Below are positions 1 to 11,160 of a DNA stretch of 64,000 nt, piece by piece. The stretch's first letter is position 1, and the number at the start of each line of letters is the position of its first letter. Source of the stretch: Scatophagus argus (lineage: Eukaryota; Chordata; Actinopteri; Scatophagidae); assembly GCF_020382885.2 (NCBI RefSeq), contig NC_058510.1:149001-213000 (forward strand), given 5' to 3'. The notes below the pieces were generated by a model. That model was not told the DNA's origin, ran no database searches, and saw nothing but the letters and a program-made list of their open reading frames with translations. The translations under genes and the position numbers were made by a program.

Positions 1-260
1 TAGGAGCTGACAGCTTCAATAAGGAAACAACAAAACGTACAGAAACCCGGCGGTGATCCGCGGCCTCCCCGCCGGACTCCGAGCTTTTCTGAGCGGCTTC
101 AGCCGCATCACGGAGCCGCTGAGAGAGACCGGGGAGTGGAGGGAGAGAACCAATCAGCCGGTACCGGTACCGAGCCTTTAAACAGCACTTACCGTGTCGG
201 ACAACCCGCCTCACTCCGCTGACAGCGACACAACACGGAAATAATGAAGCTCCGTACTCA
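1..260 (-). promoter_or_regulatory. Candidate promoter and untranslated first exon of a leftward gene
   Basis: The stretch is rich in CpG. Read on the minus strand, a strong donor (exon ...CCGACACG, then GTAAGT) lies at 192-187, so an exon would run from roughly 260 down to 193. That exon contains no ATG on the minus strand, which fits a 5' untranslated exon. A CCAAT-type box (CCAATCAG) lies near 150, inside the first intron. An NRF1-like core (TGCGCATGC) lies near 262-270, upstream of the exon. The gene body would be outside the window to the left, so I cannot name it. Confidence 0.4.
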
Positions 261-280
261 CTGCGCATGCTCCCAAAGGA

Positions 281-289
281 GGGGGGGGG

Positions 290-338
<49 letters not shown>
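281..338. repeat. Poly-G then (GA)n microsatellite
   Basis: A run of about 12 G is followed by about 22 GA units. It lies immediately upstream of the candidate leftward first exon. It is a simple repeat, and the open frames across it are low-complexity artefacts. Confidence 0.9.
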
Positions 339-340
<2 letters not shown>

Positions 341-421
341 GAAGACATGGAGACATGTACTAAATGTCTCGAAGAAACGCGAATGTCGCAGTGATGTGAA
401 TTAAACGGACTTGGCGGACTT

Positions 422-641
422 GGGGGCAGCCGTGGGTGGCCTAGAGGTTGGAGAAGCGGAAACATTTGGGTGTGGTGGAGCGATTAAGCGGCTGATGTGC
501 CCTTGAGCAAGGCACTTAACCCCCCACTGCATGTAATTTGCCAGGTGTTGCATGTGTGTTCAACTGAGGATGGGTCTGTATGTATGTATGTAAAAATATA
601 TGTACTGTCAATAAAACTGATTCTTCTTCTTCTTCTTCTAA
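422..641 (+). mobile_element. tRNA-derived SINE, family 1, internally deleted
   Basis: It begins GGGCAGCCGTG and carries an A-box-like TGGCCTAGAGGTTGG. It then jumps to the shared body (TTGAGCAAGGCACTTAACC) and ends in a (TTC)n tail. Compared with the copy at 1434-1786, the B box and part of the body are missing. The same family recurs on the minus strand at 63480-63825. Confidence 0.75.
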
Positions 642-690
642 ATAAAGTTTGGGAAAGTCCACACGTGGAGACACGTGTGGACCGTGTATG

Positions 691-760
691 ACAATTCAAT
701 TCAAAAAACACTTTATTCGTCCCCAGGGGTCAATTTAAAGGCACACAGAGTAGTTAAAGT
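691..760 (-). mobile_element. Non-LTR retrotransposon 3'-end-like tail
   Basis: CAATTCAATTCAAAAAACAC is followed by TTTATTCGTCCCCAGGGG. This is the reverse complement of the typical terminus (ccccgggg..aataaa) of fish LINE tails. A second copy of the same motif is at 2683-2745. Where the element ends on the right is unclear, and 760-1430 contains nothing I recognise. Confidence 0.45.
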
Positions 761-1433
761 AATCAAGAAACCAAAAACAGCTGTGCAACAAAGCAAAGAA
801 AATATAAGTAATATACATACTTAATAAAACAAGTCATAATATAAATCAGTGAAAATGTAAACAGACATCCCATCTGTCCATAATAAATGTCCTGTATGTG
901 TCCTGTACATCAGATTACTGGAGCCGTGACAATACAGTTTTGAGGTACTCTACTTGAATATTTGCTTAAGCCTTGTACTGCACAAGAGCAAGCGCTAAAT
1001 ACTGCACTTTATACTCATGAAGCATTCGATTTGTACTCGTAAGTTGTAACTCCAGACTCAGAGTGACATCACATCCGTTAAAAACAGAGTTGGATGCGTT
1101 CTGTTTGCCACAACACAAGTCAGCTTGTTTGTAACCTCATTCAGCCATCATTACTGTAGCAACATTGACCTGTTACGAGCAGCACCAGCTGATAAACAAC
1201 ACATTATGCAGCATTTTACATCTAACACGACCACAGTTGTGAGTCCACAGGCAGCAGTGAGACAGTGTTGTGTTTATGAATTACTAAACTGGACACAGAA
1301 AGACAACACTATTAAAAAATATGCAAAACCACAGCTTTTATTTACAGTCGACGCTCTGGGCAGCCATCTTGGTTTGTGAACTTGGTGTCCTTTCAGGCTG
1401 GAAGTCGAAAAACAACTCAGAAAATGACTTATG
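761..1433. other. Intergenic, no gene seen
   Basis: AT-rich sequence without a supportable exon. The short open frames here lack splice context or recognisable similarity. Decayed retroelement sequence continuing from the tail at 691 is possible. Confidence 0.5.
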
Positions 1434-1786
1434 GGGCAGCCGTGGCCTAGAGGTTGGAGAAGCGGCTTGTGATCGGAGGGTCACCGGTTTGATTCCCCCA
1501 CCGGACGGGCAGGAAAAATTTGGGTGCGGTGGAGTGATTAATGCGATAAAATGCCCCCCCCCCCCTTCATTAGCCGGTTGATGTGCCCTTGAGCAAGGCA
1601 CTTAACCCCCCAATATTCTGCCCACTGGCTCCTGTGTGTGTTTCACTGCATGTAATTTGTCGGGTGTTGCATGTGTGTGTTCAACTAAGGATGGGATAAA
1701 TGCAGTAGTAAAATTCAGTATGTGTGTATGCAAAAATATATATATACTGCCAATAAAAGTTGATTCTTCTTCTTCTTCTTCTAAAA
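1434..1786 (+). mobile_element. tRNA-derived SINE, family 1, full copy
   Basis: The tRNA-like head has an A box (TGGCCTAGAGGTTGG) and a B box (GGTTTGATTCC). The body contains TTGAGCAAGGCACTTAACC, and the end is a (TTC)n tail. This is the most complete of three copies in the window and so serves as the local reference for the family. A poly-C run at 1553-1565 replaces a shorter tract. The next 400 bp up to arhgap28 hold nothing I can assign. Confidence 0.85.
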
Positions 1787-2199
1787 ATCGAATGCAGCCT
1801 CTTCTGACATCTTCAATTACTTTTAGGATGGGGAGGATGTGATAGACTTTAAAAATAAAACTACTGTTAAATATTAAAGCTGTGTTCTCCAACAGTTTGG
1901 TCTTACAGAGAGCAGCTTGTGAAGGTCAGCTCCTCTAAACTTTCATCTCAGTAAATGTTCACATGTGCTTCACTACTTCACTACTCCTCCTTTTCCTTTA
2001 AGATCATTTGAAGTTATTTGGAGCTGGAGTACTTGGTCACTTGGTCATGGCATGTTTGGCCAGCTCTCCAGACCCGTTGGGTCTCTCATCCCAGCCTCTA
2101 CCCCTTTGTGCCATGCTAACAGGTGATAGATAACTCTTACTGAGGGATCAACAGCTGTTGGAGGATTTCACCAACACTCCCAGTCTGAGTTGGAGTCCA

Positions 2200-2317
2200 G
2201 CTGCTGGTCTAAACTGGGAGCTCCCTCCCACCTCCCCCAAGTCTGTAGCTCCTCCCACCTCCTCCTTCCACCTCCTCCGTGTCTCCACATAGATGACAGC
2301 AGCCACACTGATCGGAG
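2200..2317 (+). promoter_or_regulatory. arhgap28: Putative arhgap28 untranslated exon 1 and promoter region
   Basis: A donor GGAG followed by GTGAGT sits at 2318. The ATG at 2293 opens only 25 nt before this donor, and that phase does not match the first recognisable coding exon at 3987, so I treat this exon as untranslated. The region just upstream (2220-2285) is pyrimidine-rich. There is no TATA box that I would defend. Confidence 0.4.
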
Positions 2318-2682
2318 GTGAGTTTGTTTCTTCTCTTTCTGTATTTATTGATTGCTGATACCCATTGATAAGCTATAGACAGGACTGATCGATGATTGAG
2401 TGCACTGATGACAGTCAGGGAGAGTCAGCATCTGAGTCTGGTTCCAGATCTGACAAACAGTTAATCATTCATCAAAATAGTTGCTGATTAATTTTCTGTC
2501 CGTTGACTGTTTTATTAATTAACAAATCAGCTGTAGAGCCGATCTGCCCAGATACAGTACAAATGAAACCTAACTGGTACAGAATCTGGTCTGAGTCGCT
2601 GAACTGATCTGGATTCACCAGGCCTTTAGACATGTGACTCTGACACAAGATAATGATTTTAACTTCCAACAATACAAACAAA

Positions 2683-2745
2683 TTCAAATTCAATTCAATT
2701 CAAAAAACACTTTATTTGTCCCCAGGGGGCAAATGAAAGAACCAA
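2683..2745 (-). mobile_element. Non-LTR retrotransposon tail, second copy
   Basis: It repeats the motif at 691: TTCAATTCAAAAAACAC, then TTTATTTGTCCCCAGGGGG. It lies in the first intron of arhgap28. Only the 3' terminus is recognisable. Confidence 0.45.
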
Positions 2746-3987
2746 ATGAAAAGTATTGTCTGCCTGACGTGAAGATCCGAAAGGATTAGCTTCTCTTCCT
2801 CCTCGCTGAAGTGAAGCACAAAATCATACTCGCAGCTCAAATCATTCCCAGCAGCTGTTGTTAACTAAAGTGTTTCACAGAGCATCTAGAAGTCAGCCTC
2901 ATGAACCTGCTGGATGGATGAGAAACCAGTTTGATGGAGGATTTAGCTTGCTGGTCTACACTCAACACACAATCTCAGGGCTGGGGGTGCTAAACCTTGG
3001 GCTGAACTCTGTGCTTCTGAACTGATCTGCACTCAGGTTGGACTTCAGAGCAAGAAGAGCAATTCTGCAACAGAAAACCACAGTGGACCTGAAGCAGGTC
3101 CAGTCAGGACGTGGCTCATATCCAGTGTTATCTGTATCAGATCGAGTGCTTCTCAGCCCCAGTTTTACTCTCATTGAAATGATATGTAGTGAGTTAATTT
3201 AAACTCAAACTTGCAGAAGTTTGTGTGGTTTTCAGAGGAGTCTAAGGTCTCACTCTGCAGGAAGCATAACCAGGTCAGATTACTGTCTCAGGACCTGAGT
3301 GAAAGTGGCACTCTGATTGGACAACACATCCATTTCCTCCTAATGGACATGCAGAAGCAGCTAGCCTTAGCCTGTGCATCCCACTCTGTCTTCCCCTGGG
3401 AACCAAAACCATTAGACCAGCACACACATACTGATCAATACACTGGAAGAGGCTGACTTCCTTTCACACACACACACTAATTATCAATATTTAATCTCAG
3501 CTCAGCTACATCCCACCAACTAGCACAAGATACAAATTCAATCTGACAAAAATAATAAACATAAAATTTCATACCTTTAATAAAGATTAAATAAAACTTT
3601 TAACTGTATATTACATTTTGAAGTGAGTGACAACTCTGTCTGAGGTTAACTTGATATAAAAACATAACGCCGGATCTGATGTTGTCTTTTTAAACTTCTT
3701 TTGGCTTCTAGTTCCCTATCTGTCAACAGAAATGAATGTTTTAAAAAATGTTTTTTTTAATATTCTTTTTTAATTAATTAAACTACAGGAACCTTTCATC
3801 TTTAATCAAGTAAAGCCTTGACTGAAAGTTAAAGAAATAGAAATTATTACAAAACAATTGCAATATAAAACTGGGCTAAAGAAAACTAAACTGATCAATG
3901 ATCTCAAGGAATTGAGGACATGATGGTTAAAATGGTTTCCTCTGTCCGACCATCTGATTGGATAACAGGATCTGTTTCCTCTGCAGG

Positions 3988-6900
3988 ATGTTGTCTCCAT
4001 CCACCACTTGTCTCCCCACCTCCTCCTCCCCTCCTCCACCCCCTCGGACGGTGACCTCTGACCATCATTACATTACCATGGAAACCTACTGGAGAGAAGT
4101 GCAGAGTATTGAGGAGGAGAAGGAGGGAGACGAAGAAGAAGAAGAAGAAGAAGAAGAAGAGAGGAGGAGCATGGACGGTAAGTCAAACTGATAGCAGAGT
4201 GAGACATGGTCTGTCTGTCTGACTTTTACTCATCTTTGTTTACCTGCAGAGGTGGAAGTGGAGGAGGCGTGGCTCATGGAGGCAGGGTTATCCTCTCTGG
4301 TAACAGGCTCCTCGTCAGAAGAGGCATCACCGCCACCAGCCGAAGTACTGCTGTCAACACTGACACGGCAACAAGCCGCTACAGTGAGAAAGAGGCTGGA
4401 CAACTACAATGAGACGCTGAAGACCAGGAACAGGCAGCCAATCAGAGATGTCCGGGACATCTTCACTGAGGTGGGGACCACACACATACATACACACGAA
4501 ACATTAAATGTTTGAAAATGTTATGAAAAAGTAATATTTTGAGATAAAGCTGTAAAAAGATAATTAAGTCACACTCTTCCAAAACATTCTAAGGATGAAA
4601 TTAATTTGGTGAAAAGTAAGAAAATGTTCTCATTACAGTTTGTGCCTGACAATGACTCGGCAGACAGAAGTGCTTCTCCTCCCACTCACCGTGCTGAGTC
4701 ACCACCAAGTCGATACCACACCACCACCAAAACCATTCGCCGAAACACTCACAGAGGTACCCATCTGTCTGCTCACCTGTCTGCCTGCTCATGGACCAAC
4801 AGATCCACCAAGCACAGGCTTTTAGGTCCTTAAAGAGCTTCAAGCAGTCCTTCAGGTGGTCCTAATTGTCATTTAGGTGTTACTGTCGTTCCTGAGCCTG
4901 CTGGTCCTGTGGTGCTTCCCAGAGGCCACAAAGAGTCTTTGGCCAGGGTGAGACAGGTTCCCTGGTCTGAGACGGAGCTTCTGTAGTACCATATCAGGGT
5001 GGCAAGGTCGGCAAAGATGCTTTTCTTGTCAGGAAAAAAAGTCCCTGGTGAAAATTTCATGGCCAGAATCATCGTTTAGTGTCCAAGGGAGAACCTCTGA
5101 GATATGGACACCCAGAAACTGTAAGCAGACAACATATTCAGCCTCCGTCCTGCTGATGGGCCTGGGAATCTCCGGGCACCCCACAGTTCAAATCCAACTC
5201 AGAGGGCTATGATTCAATGAGAAAACTATTATCATGTGGTGTGGCTCTTGTCCAGGTCACTTTTCCCTTTAGCTTTAAGTTCTTGTTGTAATTGATGTAG
5301 TTTTCTAGTGTTCTAGTGGTTCTTTAGGTGGTTATAGAGATCCATTTAGTTCTTATCACAATTTAGGTGGCATTAAAGGATTCTTAAGGTCTTTCAGGTG
5401 ATTACACATCTAGTGGTCCTTCAGAAGGAATGGGTTGGCTTTAAAGGGGTACCAGGGTACCTGAAGTGGTCCTTCAAGTAGATGTAGAAATCCTTGAAGA
5501 GATTCTAAATAGGAACCCTATTCAATTCAATTCGATTAAACTTTATTGATCCCCATGGGGGGGAAATTAGTTTGTCCCAGCATTACAAGAAATAAAAGGC
5601 AAAAGCAGTATACATGGTCCTTTAAGAGCCTTTAGTGGTCTTTTAGATGTTTGTTTAAACTGAAGTAAATCCAGTGGTCCCATGGAAGGTTGTAGTGATG
5701 TTAAAAAGCTTATTAAGGTCGGTTGTTTTCGTGTTCTCTGGTAAGTCCAATGACAGCAAAGAGACTCAGAGATCAGCAGGTGAACACTTTGAAGTGTATA
5801 GCAGCTAAAGAGCAGATAATTCCTTCAGGAGGAGGTGGAGACCAAACACAGAGCTAACAGGGAGGGAATACTGGACTGAGGCTCATCAGGTGACACACAC
5901 AGGACTCATGGATGGTCGAGTTGTAACTGCTGGATGTGGAATCAAAAAGTGTTTGCTGTTTTTGTGTTTGTGTCTCCAGTTCGCCCAACTCTGCCAACGC
6001 TTGTTTTTGAGGATCAATTGCCTGAACACCCATCATCCCCAACAAACACACTCTCACCGACAAACACAGAGTTTCCAACACACACTCCTTCTCCGCCTCA
6101 CACACACTCGAGACGAGCTGACTGGCTGCTGCGGGACTCTCCATACTCAGAGGGCGTGGCTGAGCACAAACGGGGCGGGGCTTGTTGGGACTGTCTGCGT
6201 TTCCATGGAGATGGCAGTGGTGACCTGCCGGTGAGTCTGACCTCCGATCTACTGCTGATTTCTCCTGTTAATGTTCTTTGGCTCCTCTTTAGAAGAGAGG
6301 CATATTCTAAGTAACTACAGTTCCAACAGTGCTTTGGTGGGAAATAAACAGAAACTGCGTGAGGTGGCTGTGAGCTACAACTTCAGATCACACTGAATCA
6401 TATCCAGTGTATTTACATTGCAATCAGTTATTGATTAATGATTATTGATTACTCAAGGTGCATTAATCAGATTGTCAGTGGCATAATGTTCTCCACAATC
6501 ACACCTGACATCAATCTTCACTTGGACTCAACATTTTAATTTTATCGTCACAGGAGCATCTAGTTGACAAAACGTTACTGATTGGAAGATGCTTCTTATA
6601 AACAGCAGATAAATCCGCTTCTGAACAGAGATAGTGTTGGCAAGTGGAGGAAACTAATCTGACGGTTCAGTGCCACCATTTGTTCTTGTTTCAATTAACC
6701 AAACCTCTGCAGCTCTGACAGATCTGATGCTGCAGCAGAATTTAACTGCTTATCACACCGAGATAACTTCTACAGGAGACAGCAGTCACTTCTCTCTCTG
6801 CTCGTCACACTTTAACGACAACCAAACTGCAGTAGTGCCTCACAGGATGCTGATTGGTCCAGACCACCAGTGGCTCTACCTGGCGGGTCATGGGCTTGAC

Positions 6901-9900
6901 TGCGTTCCTGTCAAGCTGAAAGTGGGCAGGGGAGGCAGCGGTTATTATTGTTTGTTGTTGTGTTCAGAGGGCGGCACGGTGGTGCAGTGGTTAGCACTGT
7001 CGCCTCATAACAAGAGGGTTCCAGGTTCGAATCCCGGTCTGGACCCTTCTATGTGGAGTTTGCATGTTCTCCAGCTTCCTCCCACAATCCCAAAAACATG
7101 CACATTAGGTTAATTGGCTACTCTACATTGCCCCCTAGGTGTGAGTGTGAGAGTGTGTGGTTGTTTGTCTTTGTGTGTCGGCCCTGTGATTGACTGGCGA
7201 CCAGTCCAGGGTGAACCCCGCCTCTCGCCCGTAGTCAGCTGGGATAGGCTCCAGCTCCCCCGCGACCCTGACGGATAAGCGGTATAGAAAATGGATGGAT
7301 GGATGTTGTGCCTGTCAATGTTGTACATCACCAGATGGTTCAACACAGCAAAAATCACAGTCTCACTAGGCCAACACATGAATATTAACCAAAGAAAGTT
7401 TCACATGTGACCTAATGTCTGGTAAGATGGACTGTCCGACCCTCTGGAGCTTGTTTGTGTCGAATAAAACACTCATCACGAGTCCATCTTGACATTAATG
7501 TAATTCTGCATGTCATCTTTCATTTAGTTTCAGTTCAACACTGTGTGTGTTTATGTGTAGTTTTTACCCATCTCACCTTCTGAGGGGCTCACCTGGGCAG
7601 ACGACCTGTCATCACGTGACATCATCCGTCTTGGCTTCATCTCTCACATCGAGCTCTCCACCTTCTTGCTCACTCTGGGTGTCCAAACCAAATGCACCCG
7701 CCCACCGCGTGTCAGGAGCAGGGGTACGTTTAATTTCCTCATCAGTCTGACCTCACACACTCCACTAACACAGGCATCAAACAGAGCAGGGAGCTGATTG
7801 GCTGCTGAAGAACTTCCTACTTCACATGTAGTTCAGTGATCTTTTTTTCGATCTTTCTCCAGAAAACTTGCCAGTCCAAGTCTAATGATGAGATAACAGA
7901 TGCATATGTAATCTGTCTGTCTGTCTGCCTGTCTGTCTGTCTGTCCATCAGACAGTGGTGTGTTCGGGGTTCCTCTGAACTCGCTGTTAGAGAACGACAG
8001 AAAGAAGTTTCCTGGGGTCAAAGTTCCTATTGTCTTCCAGAAGGTGAGGGATCTGTCTGTCTGTCTAACCATAGATTCGGAGTTTAATTAACTTTATGTG
8101 CTCTGTTTTAGCATTCATCACAGCACAAGTTCCTGTTTGACTGGACTCTGTGTGTGTGTGTAGTTGTTGTGTATTTTAGAGACTGGCCTGCAGACTGAAG
8201 GGATACTGAGAGTACCAGGATCAGCTGCTAGACTGAAGGTAAGTGAAGTGTCATGGCTCATACAGTTTGAACACAAACTAACCTCACTGACATGCAGTCG
8301 ACAAAAAAACAGAAACGCCTCCCTTCACTCTGAGATGCTAACATTGAAGAGCTGCAGGTATTTGAACATATTAACTTATTTGAGCTCGTCCAATCAATGG
8401 GCTGCGATCCCTTCAAAAGAAACAATTAGGGGACGCCACCTGCAGCTTGATACATCAAATATCAAAACACATTTTTCTTTTCATGATCAAAATAAATGAT
8501 GGGATTTTATTAGAAATGACATGAATGAACACCTGTCTTTCTGCCTGTGATTTTAGTACCTGCGTAGAGAGTTAGACAGGTGTTGCGGAGGGTTTGACTG
8601 GTCTGCAGTGAGACAGGTGGATGCTGCAGGTCTGCTGAAGCTCTTCATCAGAGAGTTGCCAACACCTCTGCTGACACACACACATCTGTCGACCTACCGC
8701 TCTGTGCTGGGTACGTACGCGTACACACACACACGCGACCTTAGACTCACACACACAAACAGGACCTCAGACACAGGTGTGTGTTTTTGAGCTCATCTTC
8801 AGCCCAAGATTTTGCCAGATTCAAATAAACATCAATAATTAACAATCAAACAAAACATTTACATCCAATGAAGGCCTGTCTGAGTGTGCTGATTCACAGA
8901 GGAGGGAAACTGAATTACGCCTTCTGTGTGTGTGTGTGTGTGTGTGCAGGTATCTCCTCTGTGGTCCATCAGGTTCAAGCTCTGCAACTGCTGTCGCTGT
9001 TGCTTCCTGAAGCGAACAGAGAAACACTCAGAGTAAATTCAAACCACCACTCAGCTCCCGCTAATCTCAGTTCACTGTGATTCGCAGTACTCAGGTTACA
9101 GTTGCAACTACAGTTTACTGAAAAATAAATGAACAGCTCCTATAGGTGATGCTCAGGTGTACTCCAGGACACTGTGACATCACTGTTGGGTGTGGTTACA
9201 GGTACTAGTCCTCTGATCACGCCCACCTTAAGTATCTGATCCTTCTACCCTCATGTTTTTTGTCTCTTCTTCCTTGTATTTCAGCGACTCTCCTTTGACA
9301 AATCTAAACTTGATCCTGTTTTCCTGCTTACAGGCCCTGCTGATCTTCCTGCGTAAGGTTGTCTCTCATCAGGACCAGAACAGGATGTCTCTGAGGAATG
9401 TTTCTATGGTAATGGCGCCCAACCTGTTCCCCTGCTGTCATCCAGGCAACAAGCGCCCTTTCACCAAGCAACGGGAGGAGATGGAAGAGGCGGTGGGTGG
9501 AGCTCACCTGATCCGTCTAATGGTCACGCACCAGGACCTGCTGTGGACTGTGAGCCAGTGGACACACACTTGCACAGCCTCAGTGACATTGCTGTCGTAC
9601 CTGTGACATCACTTCCTGTTTTCTCTGGTAGGTCCCCAGCTTCCTGCTGTCCCAGGTGAGACACATGAACCAGGCATCCAATCAGAAACAACACGGCCTG
9701 ACCAAGACAAAAAGAAGACTGCTGGGGAGGAAGAACGACAAGAACGACAGAAACCAGGTGAGACAGAGAGCACACTTGGAGTCAGCACGCCTGGTCCCTG
9801 TCCTTAGTGTTCACCTGTTTGTCCCCTGATGTCATCAGTGTGACATCATACCTCTTTGTGTGTGTGTGTGTGCAGATCCCAGAGCTGTGTGACGGGGTCA

Positions 9901-10322
9901 TCAGGGTTCATGCCCCCCTGAACACCAAGGTCTCCATGGCGATACAACTTGATGGACAGACCAGAGCCAAAGATATCACTGCCCGTTTTGAGTGTGACAA
10001 CAGGTAACACACACACGCATCTGTATCACGTGTATCTTCAATTTCATCAGAGTGCAGCTGTAGAACTGTGACTGATCAATATAATTGATAACCTGTTGTA
10101 CTTCCGACAGTCATGTTCAGCGTTTGTATGAAGTCGGAGGAAACATCAGTGAGTGACGTCACCATGTAAACATAAACAAACATCATCATATGAATCCCAG
10201 TAGATATAAAACCTGTCTGTCTTTCTGCCTGTCTCCCAGCTGAGCGCCGTCTCCATCCGGACTGCCTGTTGTTGGATGTCTACAGGGTGAATCCTCACTG
10301 TGATTGGCTGATCAAACCCTGA
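3988..10322 (+). CDS. arhgap28: Rho GTPase-activating protein 28 (14 coding exons)
   Basis: It activates GTP hydrolysis by Rho-family GTPases, so it limits RhoA-type signalling to the actin cytoskeleton. Exons: 3987-4177, 4250-4470, 4639-4756, 5980-6230, 7561-7723, 7952-8043, 8164-8238, 8557-8710, 8950-9032, 9334-9549, 9632-9757, 9876-10003, 10111-10148, 10240-10322. All are GT-AG and phases agree, giving 645 residues (human about 729). The N-terminus has METYWREVQSIEEE and a poly-Glu run encoded by (GAA)n near 4130-4160. The conserved SIRDVRDIF-like element appears as QPIRDVRDIF. The RhoGAP domain spans about residues 318-520. The arginine finger is R361 in EGILRVPGS, and VMAPNLF is also present. 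The C-terminal block GVIRVHAPLNTKVSMAIQL and the end DWLIKP match ARHGAP28/18/40. I chose the ATG at 3988 because it matches a known short isoform start (MLSN in human) and fits the phase. Linkage to zbtb14 favours ARHGAP28 over 18 or 40. Confidence 0.9.
4820..5518. repeat. Degenerate ~25-35 bp intronic tandem repeat in arhgap28
   Basis: Phrases such as TTTAGGTGGT, TTCAGGTGGTCCT and AGTGGTCCTTCA recur at irregular spacing through this intron and continue to about 5700. Units have diverged strongly. No exon is seen between 4757 and 5979. Confidence 0.4.
5519..5610 (-). mobile_element. Non-LTR retrotransposon 3'-end-like tail
   Basis: TTCAATTCAATTCGATT, then CTTTATTGATCCCC. This is the standard fish LINE terminus read in reverse, inside an arhgap28 intron. 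It interrupts the degenerate repeat described just before it. Confidence 0.5.
6971..7305 (+). mobile_element. tRNA-headed SINE-like repeat, family 2
   Basis: The head is GCGGCACGGTGGTGCAGTGG with a B box (GGTTCGAATCCCGG). The body includes GTGGAGTTTGCATGTTCTCC, and the 3' end is (ATGG)n. It lies in the arhgap28 intron between 6231 and 7560. Other copies: 25052-25415 (-), 38765-38872 (- and truncated), 46582-46932 (+), 53519-53896 (-). Confidence 0.85.
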
Positions 10323-10616
10323 CACGCAGCCTGTCTCACCTCTGGCTGAGTGTCTGTCTCTCATGTCCCACACAGCCTGTCTCACCACCTCTCAGAAGTG
10401 TGACAGCTGGTCTCACCACTAACCTGTGGGACAGTTTAACTGACACCTTACAGATGTGCGTCATCATGGTGACAGCAGTGGCATCACATCCTTATTCAAG
10501 TTTTAAAACACAAACTGTTTCGTCACAGATGACCCAGCAGGGACCTCGTCTTCCTCTCTGTTAGCTGCTCTACTTCCTCATCAGTTCAAATGCAGTTGAT
10601 GTAAAAACTTGCTGGT

Positions 10617-10622
10617 ATTAAA
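10617..10622 (+). terminator. arhgap28: Possible arhgap28 poly(A) signal (ATTAAA)
   Basis: An ATTAAA variant lies 295 bp after the arhgap28 stop. I found no canonical AATAAA between the stop and the convergent zbtb14 3' end. Confidence 0.3.
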
Positions 10623-10849
10623 AACATGAAGAGCTGCTGTTGGTGTTTTGTCTCCTCCTGCTGGTCAGTGTTTGCATGACAGCTTTTACTACACTGAGAA
10701 TTAACTGGTTCTGCTAGTTGTGAACCTGCAGACCGAATACATGTCCTCTCTGGGCACCTGTAGTGACGAAAGCAGTGATATGTCAACAAGCAAAACACAC
10801 ATGTCTAGAAGACAGCAGCTCTGCTCATTAAACTGAGCAGAACAACAGT

Positions 10850-10855
10850 TTTATT
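10850..10855 (-). terminator. zbtb14: Likely zbtb14 poly(A) signal (AATAAA on minus)
   Basis: TTTATT on the plus strand reads AATAAA on the minus strand, about 305 bp beyond the zbtb14 stop. The convergent arhgap28 transcript would end within a few hundred bp, so the two 3' ends are close and could overlap. Confidence 0.45.
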
Positions 10856-11160
10856 TACAAGACAAACCAGATGGAGTTTGGTTCAGACTGAAAAACATTT
10901 CAAAGAGACATGATTACAAATCGCATGTAAAGCTAAAGGACAGGGGGGACGTCACACAGACACACGTCCATGTTTAATGTGTTTATCACATGATCGCCGA
11001 AACCATCAGCTCACTGTCCACTGATTCAGAGCACAGAAAACTTCAATCAACACAGAACTTCATTAAGTCTGCTAAAAATAAAAAATCAATAGAGATACAG
11101 TGAAAATATGTTTGTTAATACAGTTAGGCCAATCAGGATCAGCTGATACTGTTCCAGGTG

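Noticed and set aside
1602-1892. Short frames with poly-Glu near 1.7 kb
   Set aside because: They are read through a SINE tail of (TTC)n.
6971-7060. Apparent tRNA gene from A and B boxes
   Set aside because: The boxes belong to repeated SINE heads present in several copies; no cloverleaf could be drawn.
3988-10322. RhoGAP gene as a FAM13 or ARHGAP18/40 member
   Set aside because: The C-terminal block after the GAP domain excludes FAM13, and zbtb14 linkage plus the WREVQSIEEE start fit ARHGAP28 best.
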